Of a stretch of DNA of 5,942 bases, positions 1 to 4,952 are shown piece by piece (positions within the stretch are counted from its first letter, which is position 1; each line of letters opens with the position of its first letter). This DNA is from Treponema sp. (GTDB taxonomy: Bacteria; Spirochaetota; Spirochaetia; Treponematales; Treponemataceae): NCBI GenBank assembly GCA_017614655.1, contig JAGABO010000162.1:1-5942 (forward strand). Direction: 5' to 3'. The translations under genes and the position numbers were made by a program. The notes under the pieces were generated by a model that made no database searches, was not told the DNA's origin, and worked only from the letters and a program-made list of their open reading frames with translations.

Positions 1-397
1 CTATTCTCAGGTCATTACTTGTTACTGCATATTTAATATTATTCTCAGAAGACACTCTGTAAAGATAAAAATCTATGTAATCAATTCTATCTGTCACAGT
101 TCTTATTGTTTTATCAGTCTTTTCTAATTTTTCCTTATTAATTAATTCAAGATTTATCGAAGTCTTTGTTCCCGAACGAAAAGTATTATCAGAAGATTCA
201 AGAAAACTTATCAAACTACTTTCCATATCAGTTTGACTTGTATGACACGATGCATGATTTAATTCATTTTCTATAGAATTATCACTAATAGTTGTAATAC
301 TTCTTACTTCAAGATTATCACAACAGCCCATAATCAATCCGAAAGTAAAGATTAAAGTTAGGTACACTAACAAATCTACACATACATTTCTTTTCAT
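1..397 (-). CDS. Probable lipoprotein, function unknown (5' part; runs off left edge)
   Basis: Starting at the ATG at 397-395, 132 codons are open to the window edge, so the C-terminus is missing. Residues 1-24 look like a lipoprotein signal: K2 and R3, a hydrophobic stretch at about 9-23, then IMGC with the presumed lipidated Cys at 25 and a second Cys at 26. Met at -2 departs from the classical lipobox, but spirochaete lipoboxes are known to be relaxed. The mature part is rich in Ser, Thr, Asn, Asp and Glu and I recognise no domain in it; a Lys/Glu-rich helix-like segment lies near residues 83-98. An SD (GGAG) sits 8 nt upstream and a consensus promoter lies further up. The first 240 nt are only about 28% GC by hand count and favour TTA, ATA and AGA codons, unlike the neighbours. 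Seen: open frame, signal, composition. Inferred: an exported, membrane-anchored, rapidly evolving or acquired protein. It could instead be a secreted or inner-membrane-anchored protein. Confidence 0.72.
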   Translation of the reverse strand, partial: MKRNVCVDLLVYLTLIFTFGLIMGCCDNLEVRSITTISDNSIENELNHASCHTSQTDMESSLISFLESSDNTFRSGTKTSINLELINKEKLEKTDKTIRTVTDRIDYIDFYLYRVSSENNIKYAVTSNDLRI

Positions 398-405
398 AAA
401 CAACA

Positions 406-409
406 CTCC
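406..409 (-). promoter_or_regulatory. Ribosome binding site of the lipoprotein gene
   Basis: GGAG on the minus strand lies 8 nt before the ATG at 397. It fixes this start, and it contrasts with the SD-less starts elsewhere in the window. Confidence 0.75.
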
Positions 410-442
410 AATTGTTTTTTAAATTTTGTTTATATTATGTTA

Positions 443-472
443 ATTATACTTTTGCAAATAAACTGATGTCAA
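443..472 (-). promoter_or_regulatory. Consensus sigma-70 promoter of the lipoprotein gene
   Basis: On the minus strand TTGACA (472-467) and TATAAT (448-443) are both perfect consensus hexamers, separated by 18 bp. Transcription should start near 436, giving a leader of about 40 nt that carries the GGAG ribosome site. The -35 box begins 18 nt past the stop codon of the radical SAM gene. I see no terminator hairpin between them, so read-through from the upstream operon could add to this promoter. The match suggests strong constitutive transcription unless a regulator acts; no operator repeat is obvious. Confidence 0.85.
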
Positions 473-490
473 GAAAATTACTCAGTCTTC

Positions 491-1504
491 TTATTTTCCA
501 ATAAAGCCGCACGAATAATGCCACAGGGGTTTTGCAAGGGCATTCGAGAAAGGCTGCAGGCGGGTAAAATCAGGGAGCCAGGAAGTGTCGTCGCTTAAGT
601 CCTGGTAAAACAGATATTCAAAATCAAAGGCATCGATTAAATCGCGGAGGTCGCCGTCTTCCTGAACACTGACAAGCCGGTTTTCAAAAGAAGAAAGCGC
701 CTTCTTTCTGCGCTGTTCAACTGCAGGCGAATCTTTAAACGGAACCGGAGTGTACTGCGACATGAGCGAAATAAGCGCACGCGAATCAGCATTTTCCTTA
801 AGCCACGACAGCACTTTAAAAGTGTCATCAAGACGCCCCGGAAGAAAAAGATGCCGGATGATTACGCCCGAAAGAAGCTTCTGTTTTTTTTCTCCGCCGC
901 ATTCTTTTTCTGTCCACTTAAGAGGTGCGTTTTCCAGCATCCAGAGAACTGCCTCTTTTGCACGCTCAGGATAATCTTTAACACCGAAAAGTTTTTCTCC
1001 TGCCGCACTGTCAAAGGTTTTAAAATCCGGAAGATAAATATCTGCAAGGCCTTTTAAAAGTTCAAGAAGTTCAGCGCTTTCATAGCCGCTGGAATTCCAG
1101 GCAACAGGAATACAAAGTCCTCCGTCTTTTGCAGCCTTAAGCGCATCGGCAATAAGCGGAATGTTGTGGCTCGGCGTTACAAGGTTGATGTTTTCGGCAC
1201 CGTTATTCTGAAGCGTAAGGCAGATTCTTACAAACTCATCACGGCTTACTTCACGGCCGGTTCCGTTGTGACTTATCTGATAATTCTGACAGAAGGCGCA
1301 GCGGAGCGTACAGCCTGTAAAGAAAATTGTTCCGCTTCCACCAAAAACCGTAACTGGCGGCTCTTCTCCAAAATGAAGTCCCGCACTTGCAATTTTAAGT
1401 TCTGCTTTTTCTCCGCAGACACCGCCCTGCTTTGTGCGGTCAACTCCGCATTTTCTGGGACACTGAGTGCAGCTTTTATAAAATTCAATTAATTCAGCAT
1501 TCAT
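491..1504 (-). CDS. Radical SAM protein, PflX/PflA-like (COG1313 type)
   Basis: This 337-residue protein carries the radical SAM motif CxxxCxxC at Cys65, 69 and 72, which binds the [4Fe-4S] cluster that cleaves S-adenosylmethionine. An N-terminal Cys cluster (Cys12, 15, 19, 30, within a CPRKCG context) could hold a second metal site and is typical of the COG1313 'PflX' group. Other group-like motifs are GEEP (46-49), NLVTPSH (107-113), WNSSGY (136-141), YLPDFK (157-162) and SQYTPV (249-254). A Lys/Glu-rich insert lies at about 195-210, and the last 35 or so residues are an aromatic and proline-rich tail. Members resemble pyruvate formate-lyase activase, but their substrate is unknown and no formate-lyase gene is nearby. 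The reading frame could open at TTG 1531, but that would overlap the upstream gene. The ATG at 1504 is preferred: it lies 4 nt after the upstream stop, has no SD, and implies translational coupling. The family is well supported; the reaction is not known. Confidence 0.9.
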   Translation of the reverse strand: MNAELIEFYKSCTQCPRKCGVDRTKQGGVCGEKAELKIASAGLHFGEEPPVTVFGGSGTIFFTGCTLRCAFCQNYQISHNGTGREVSRDEFVRICLTLQNNGAENINLVTPSHNIPLIADALKAAKDGGLCIPVAWNSSGYESAELLELLKGLADIYLPDFKTFDSAAGEKLFGVKDYPERAKEAVLWMLENAPLKWTEKECGGEKKQKLLSGVIIRHLFLPGRLDDTFKVLSWLKENADSRALISLMSQYTPVPFKDSPAVEQRRKKALSSFENRLVSVQEDGDLRDLIDAFDFEYLFYQDLSDDTSWLPDFTRLQPFSNALAKPLWHYSCGFIGK

Positions 1505-1508
1505 AAAA

Positions 1509-1895
1509 TTAAAGCGAGCCGTGATCAACAAACACTGCCATCAAATCATTGAGCAGATCAAGCGGAAGATCTTCGGCTTCATAATTTACAAGAGCACAAA
1601 GTTCCTTAAAGTCGTGCTCATCAAGAGAATCAATGGAAGTTAAATCATTTTCAAGAAGCGCATACATCGCACCAAGCTTTTCTACGCTTTTATCAGAAGG
1701 CATTTCTGAAGGCGGCTCAAGTGAAGCATACTCCTTAAACCAGTAATCTGCAAAAGAGGCCGCAAGAGAAGTAAAGCCGCGGAACTGTCTTTCGAAAAGA
1801 TTTTTTATTTCTCCACAGACTGCGTTTCCGTCATAGGGGCGCGAGTGCTTCTTTATTTTTTCAATGTCTGAATAAAATTTCTGAATGCTGTCCAT
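1509..1895 (-). CDS. Hypothetical protein, 128 residues, first gene of a two-gene operon
   Basis: I do not recognise this protein. It is predicted to be soluble, largely helical and cytoplasmic, with no signal peptide or membrane segment. The N-terminal third is basic (KKHSR at 15-19, then ERQFRG at 35-40), followed by an aromatic patch ADYWFKEY (49-56). The C-terminal half from about residue 67 is markedly acidic with many Asp, Glu and Leu. Cys27 and Cys100 are isolated and form no metal motif. The ATG at 1895 is the only plausible start: an in-frame TAA lies 12 nt upstream and the next Met is near residue 65. There is no SD; instead a promoter -10 box ends 6 nt before the ATG. The radical SAM gene follows after 4 nt, so the two are very probably co-transcribed and coupled. 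A role as partner or substrate adaptor of that enzyme is possible but is only an inference from position. Confidence 0.8.
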   Translation of the reverse strand: MDSIQKFYSDIEKIKKHSRPYDGNAVCGEIKNLFERQFRGFTSLAASFADYWFKEYASLEPPSEMPSDKSVEKLGAMYALLENDLTSIDSLDEHDFKELCALVNYEAEDLPLDLLNDLMAVFVDHGSL

Positions 1896-1901
1896 GTTTT
1901 T

Positions 1902-1930
1902 ATTTTACAGTTTGATGTAATAAGGGTCAA
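1902..1930 (-). promoter_or_regulatory. Promoter of the 1895-491 operon, predicted leaderless
   Basis: On the minus strand TTGACC (1930-1925) and TAAAAT (1907-1902) each match the sigma-70 consensus at five of six positions, with an optimal 17-bp spacer. Only 6 nt (AAAAAC) separate the -10 box from the ATG, so the expected transcription start falls on or beside the start codon. The adjoining A/T tracts upstream of the -35 box could act as an UP element. Confidence 0.78.
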
Positions 1931-1935
1931 AGGGT

Positions 1936-1960
1936 TAAAAAAAAATTATTAATTTTTTTA
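1936..1960. repeat. A-tract/T-tract inverted repeat between divergent genes
   Basis: A run of nine A (1937-1945) is followed by TTATTAA and a run of seven T (1953-1959), with outer T and A completing an AT-only inverted repeat. It sits immediately upstream of the -35 box of the leftward operon promoter and upstream of the ssb leader. Such phased tracts usually curve DNA and can serve as UP elements. It is not a terminator, because the arms contain no GC pair. Confidence 0.5.
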
Positions 1961-1966
1961 GATTTT

Positions 1967-1997
1967 TTGTAATTTTTAAAATTCAGGACAATATTAT
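1967..1997 (+). promoter_or_regulatory. Weak candidate promoter for ssb
   Basis: TTGTAA (1967-1972) and TATTAT (1992-1997) match the consensus at four and five positions, but the spacer is 19 bp, longer than ideal. If used, the transcript would start near 2004 and carry a leader of about 87 nt. In so AT-rich a stretch, chance matches are likely, and I found no better candidate closer to the gene. Confidence 0.35.
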
Positions 1998-2080
1998 AGG
2001 TGAAAAGAGAAAGAAAAAGTATGTGTTTATTTACGGCACAGCTTTTAACCCGGCCGGTTTTTCCTTTTTAATAAAATTAC

Positions 2081-2086
2081 AAGGAG
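2081..2086 (+). promoter_or_regulatory. Ribosome binding site of ssb
   Basis: AAGGAG ends 4 nt before the ATG at 2091, slightly close but a strong anti-SD match. It confirms the ssb start. Confidence 0.85.
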
Positions 2087-2090
2087 CAGT

Positions 2091-2558
2091 ATGAATTCAC
2101 TTAATCAGATTATTCTGGAAGGCAACGTCTGCCGCAAGCCAGAAAAACGTGTCGTAGGAAACGGTTTCCGTGTGTGTACAATTCCGCTTGCAGTAGACCG
2201 CCGCTACAAAAATCAGGAAGGAAAGACAACCGAAGAAGTTTCTTATTTCGAAATTGACGCTTACGGAAATCTTGCCGATGCCTGCGAAAAATGGTGCCCG
2301 ACAGGCCGCGGAATCCGTGTAGTCGGCCACCTTAAGCAGGAACGCTGGAAAAGCGAAGACGGAAAATCCAAAAGCAAGGTTAAGGTAATTGCAGAGCACG
2401 TCGAATTTAAATTCTTTAATCCAAAAGATAAAAACGACGGTCCCGAAAGTGCAGCCCTTGGAACTCCTGCTCCGGGTAAAAAACAGAAGCTTGCAAAACT
2501 TGCCGAAGCAGCAGCTGCTGCACAGAAAGAACAGGCAGAAGAGGAGGTGGTATTCTAA
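2091..2558 (+). CDS. ssb: Single-stranded DNA-binding protein (SSB)
   Basis: This 155-residue protein coats single-stranded DNA during replication, repair and recombination and recruits partners through its C-terminal tip. The OB-fold spans about residues 1-108 and opens with a typical LNQIILEGNV segment (4-13). YFEIDAYGNLAD (52-63) corresponds to the conserved WHRVVLFGKLAE region of E. coli SSB, so the usual base-stacking Trp residues appear as Tyr/Phe; Trp86 seems to match Trp88 of E. coli. Residues 109-149 form a Lys-, Pro- and Ala-rich low-complexity linker with an alanine run at 140-144. The tip is EEEVVF rather than the usual DDDIPF: acidic with a final Phe, but lacking Pro. Four cysteines (14, 29, 64, 69) are many for an SSB. 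The gene stands alone, without the rpsF and rpsR neighbours common elsewhere. It could be a paralogue rather than the sole SSB; the family itself is not in doubt. Confidence 0.95.
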   Translation: MNSLNQIILEGNVCRKPEKRVVGNGFRVCTIPLAVDRRYKNQEGKTTEEVSYFEIDAYGNLADACEKWCPTGRGIRVVGHLKQERWKSEDGKSKSKVKVIAEHVEFKFFNPKDKNDGPESAALGTPAPGKKQKLAKLAEAAAAAQKEQAEEEVVF

Positions 2559-2563
2559 AAACC

Positions 2564-2585
2564 GGGCAGACTCATAAGTTTGCCC
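2564..2585. terminator. Hairpin between convergent ssb and U32 gene, probable bidirectional terminator
   Basis: Arms 2564-2572 and 2577-2585 form a 9-bp stem with a 4-nt CATA loop. Rightward RNA has one G-U pair at 2569/2580; leftward RNA has an A-C mismatch at the same place. The U-tract is better for leftward transcription: after the hairpin comes GG then five T, ending inside the ssb stop codon. Rightward, only scattered T follows. It therefore probably terminates the U32 gene, whose stop is 37 nt away, and may also protect the 3' end of ssb mRNA, whose stop is 5 nt upstream. Confidence 0.65.
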
Positions 2586-2621
2586 TCATTGAACCTCTTA
2601 ATTAGTCTTTCTATATATATG

Positions 2622-4877
2622 CTATTTCTTTTTTCTTACGGGGGGCTTCTTTCCGGAAGCCTTCCGTTCTTCGTTTTTTGCAGCTATAGCCTGGTAAGCT
2701 TCCATCTTTTCCGGATTATAAAAACCATCCTTCCAGTTAAAGCGGGACGTTTCCGGAATAACGGTTTTGTTTCTGAGAAGATTTACCATTGTGCGCAGTT
2801 CTGCTTTAGAAACGCTTGTCTTGGAGAAATCAATAAGCTGCCTTGTCCAGCCCTTGTTTTTAAGAGTTTCCATTTTATCTGTAATAGAGAACGGAAGCTC
2901 AGGCATTACAAAAGAACCGTCCGGAGTTGAATTCACTTTAAACGAAGTGCTTTCCTTGTCGCGGAAGAAAGTAAAGTCATAATCTTTCGGAAGCTTAAAC
3001 CTCATTCTAAAGAGAACAGGATAACCGAATACAGAAACAAGAACGCGCGAACGTTCAGCTTTGGAAGCAAAAGTTTCTTCGAGATTACGTTCGGAGTTTT
3101 CTATCGGAGTCTGAAGCGCCATGATGTTCTGATTTTCAAGGAAGCTTACCGCCCACTTGTTAAAGGTGTAGAGATAAGGACCTGCAATCATGTGAACATC
3201 TTTTTTTGTCTTAAGCATGTTGATGTGCGCAAGATTGTTTACGATAAAAGTCGTGTATCCTTTTTGAATAAGCACATCAAGATTTTCTTTTAGTAAAGCA
3301 GCTGTTCCTTCCGGCACAAACGGATCAAGGGCAAGAATCGTCATCTTCTTACTGAACGGAAGAAGCGGTTTTTCCGGCGTGTCTTTTTTAAGAAGATCAT
3401 TAAGCGACTCATTGTTGATTTCCATAATAAGCCGAACCGGATGAAGAATCTGAACGGCATGTGCATCAGAGGCGGTGGACACTTCAACATAAAGACCTTC
3501 AGGAAACCACGAAAGCTCATTTTTCTTAAGCTCGGTCAAATCAAGAATAGGAAGTCGTTCCGGTCCCGGCTGTCTTCTGCATTTGCTTAAATCAACCGGA
3601 AGCACGCGCTTGTATCTTTTGGACATGGACTTAGTCTGAAGAAGATACACGCTGTCTCCTACCGTAAAGCCGAGCGGCACATCAATCCAGGTGTCACCCT
3701 TTGCATCCTGCTTAACGACGCGCACCTTGTGGCTTTCGCGCTCTGAATCATCTTTTCTGTGAAGCCTGATGCTGTCTCCCGGATCAGGAATGTACGTTCC
3801 GCCTTTTAAAACTGCCATCTGAATAAAGGCTGCCTTGCGTTCTTCTTCGCTTTTAAATTCCGGACGACCTTCGAGGGAAAGCTTTCTTTCTTCTTCCGTT
3901 GATTCCCTGAGCGATGCAATCTTTCCAAGATAAATTCCTGTTCCGCCGGCCTGAGAAGGGTTAAGGATTTTTTCTCCGCCCTGACTGATTCCTTCGTTTA
4001 CATCCTTAAAGCCGTACCAGTAATCAGTTTTGCTTCTTGCAAAGTCTGTACTTAAAATACGTTTTCCTTCTGCAATTGCGCCCTTTCTGTCTTCCTTCCA
4101 GTGATCCATTACAAAGCGGTAGGCAGCAGTTACGGCACCGACATATTCAGCACTTTTCATGCGGCCTTCGATTTTAAAACTGTCAACACCGGCTTCCATT
4201 AAATCAGGAATGTGGTCTATAAGCTGAAGATCGCACGGCGAAAAATAATAGCCGGTTCCGGTTGTTCCCGGAAGGTCAGCAGTATAAAAACGGCGGCAGG
4301 CCTGAGTACACATACCGCGGTTTGCGCTCTTTCCTCCAAGATAGCTGGAAAAAAGACAGAGGCCGCTTTCGCTTACACAGAGGGCTCCGTGAACGAACAT
4401 TTCGATTTCTGCGTTTGTATTCTGTTTGATTGATTTGATTTCTTCGAGGCCGAGTTCGCGCGCAACAACTACACGCTTGATTCCTTCGCGGCACAGAAGA
4501 TTTGCGGCAGCGGCACTTTCTACATTCATCTGAGTTGAAGCATGAAGTTCAAGGTCCGGCGCAAATTCCTGACACATGCGGACTACACCAAAATCCTGAA
4601 CGATAAGTCCGTCCGGCTTGATTCTGTTAAGGTAATTTAAAAAACGGTAAAGGCGTTCTGTTTCGTGTTCTTCGCAGACAGTGTTAACGGTAACATAAAT
4701 TTTCTTGCCCATTCTGTGAAGACTCTGCACGGCTCCTTCAAACTGATTCCAGGCAAAATTAGAGGAACGTAAACGTGCGTTAAAGCTTTTGAGTCCAAGA
4801 TAAACTGCGTCTGCCCCTTCTCCGATTGCGGCATCGAGGGCTTCGGGATTTCCCGCTGGTGCTAATAATTCAGTCAT
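2622..4877 (-). CDS. Peptidase U32 family protein, long form (RlhA/TrhP-like)
   Basis: This 751-residue protein begins TELLAPAGNPEALDAAI followed by GADAVYLG (21-28), the hallmark start of the U32 family. The signature is at about 158-197: EMFVHGALC, SGLC, GGKSANRGMC and CR, with Cys167, 174, 190 and 194 as likely Fe-S ligands; Cys215 follows. SFKIEGRMKS (233-242) is also typical. A beta-barrel-like accessory domain spans about 300-430. Residues about 510-620 look like a degenerate second copy of the barrel without cysteines. The tail is basic (RKKK). Older annotations call the family collagenase-like proteases, but RlhA and TrhP are known to act in hydroxylation of 23S rRNA C2501 and of tRNA U34, using prephenate-derived chemistry. 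An RNA-modifying role in the cytoplasm is therefore more likely than proteolysis; which RNA cannot be decided here. The ATG at 4877 is fixed by the conserved N-terminus; a TTG at 4901 would only add residues encoded by the promoter. It has no SD. Confidence 0.92.
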   Translation of the reverse strand: MTELLAPAGNPEALDAAIGEGADAVYLGLKSFNARLRSSNFAWNQFEGAVQSLHRMGKKIYVTVNTVCEEHETERLYRFLNYLNRIKPDGLIVQDFGVVRMCQEFAPDLELHASTQMNVESAAAANLLCREGIKRVVVARELGLEEIKSIKQNTNAEIEMFVHGALCVSESGLCLFSSYLGGKSANRGMCTQACRRFYTADLPGTTGTGYYFSPCDLQLIDHIPDLMEAGVDSFKIEGRMKSAEYVGAVTAAYRFVMDHWKEDRKGAIAEGKRILSTDFARSKTDYWYGFKDVNEGISQGGEKILNPSQAGGTGIYLGKIASLRESTEEERKLSLEGRPEFKSEEERKAAFIQMAVLKGGTYIPDPGDSIRLHRKDDSERESHKVRVVKQDAKGDTWIDVPLGFTVGDSVYLLQTKSMSKRYKRVLPVDLSKCRRQPGPERLPILDLTELKKNELSWFPEGLYVEVSTASDAHAVQILHPVRLIMEINNESLNDLLKKDTPEKPLLPFSKKMTILALDPFVPEGTAALLKENLDVLIQKGYTTFIVNNLAHINMLKTKKDVHMIAGPYLYTFNKWAVSFLENQNIMALQTPIENSERNLEETFASKAERSRVLVSVFGYPVLFRMRFKLPKDYDFTFFRDKESTSFKVNSTPDGSFVMPELPFSITDKMETLKNKGWTRQLIDFSKTSVSKAELRTMVNLLRNKTVIPETSRFNWKDGFYNPEKMEAYQAIAAKNEERKASGKKPPVRKKK

Positions 4878-4883
4878 GGGTAA

Positions 4884-4892
4884 AGTATAACA
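4884..4892 (-). promoter_or_regulatory. Extended -10 promoter of the U32 gene, predicted leaderless
   Basis: On the minus strand TG (4892-4891), one base and TATACT (4889-4884) make an extended -10 element, which lowers the need for a -35 box; none of quality is seen 16-18 bp upstream. The hexamer ends 6 nt (TTACCC) before the ATG at 4877. Transcription is expected to start at or within a base or two of the start codon. Confidence 0.6.
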
Positions 4893-4917
4893 GAAACTCA
4901 AAGTTTAAACTATATTA

Positions 4918-4946
4918 TTGTAAAAAGTTGTACATTTTGATAAATT
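4918..4946 (+). promoter_or_regulatory. Promoter of the 4953 gene, predicted leaderless
   Basis: TTGTAA (4918-4923) and TAAATT (4941-4946) are 17 bp apart, each matching four of six consensus positions. TG at 4938-4939 followed by one base gives an extended -10. The hexamer ends 6 nt before the ATG, the same geometry as at 1895 and 4877. Hexamer matches are modest and the DNA is AT-rich, so the call rests mainly on spacing, the extended -10 and the lack of an SD. Confidence 0.5.
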
Positions 4947-4952
4947 TAAATT

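Noticed and set aside
750..1492. Several open frames of 60-108 codons on the plus strand opposite the radical SAM gene.
   Set aside because: The leftward frame carries the CxxxCxxC motif and the conserved COG1313-type segments; the opposite frames are low-quality shadows.
1505..1531. Upstream TTG start for the radical SAM gene, adding nine residues.
   Set aside because: It would overlap the preceding gene, has no SD, and the added residues do not resemble the family; the ATG at 1504 sits 4 nt after the preceding stop.
1936..1960. AT-only inverted repeat considered as a rho-independent terminator.
   Set aside because: The arms hold no GC pairs, so the stem would be too weak; it fits curved promoter DNA better.
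2000..2071. Short reading frame (GTG, 23 codons) in the ssb leader, with an internal ATG at 2021.
   Set aside because: No SD, composition follows the AT-rich leader, and the peptide has no run of regulatory codons expected of a leader peptide.
2072..2077. TAAAAT as a -10 box for ssb.
   Set aside because: No acceptable -35 lies 16-18 bp upstream, and a start there would cut the leader close to the SD.
2580..2930. Rightward open frame of 116 codons downstream of ssb.
   Set aside because: It lies mostly opposite the U32 coding sequence, whose family motifs prove the leftward frame; it is a shadow frame.
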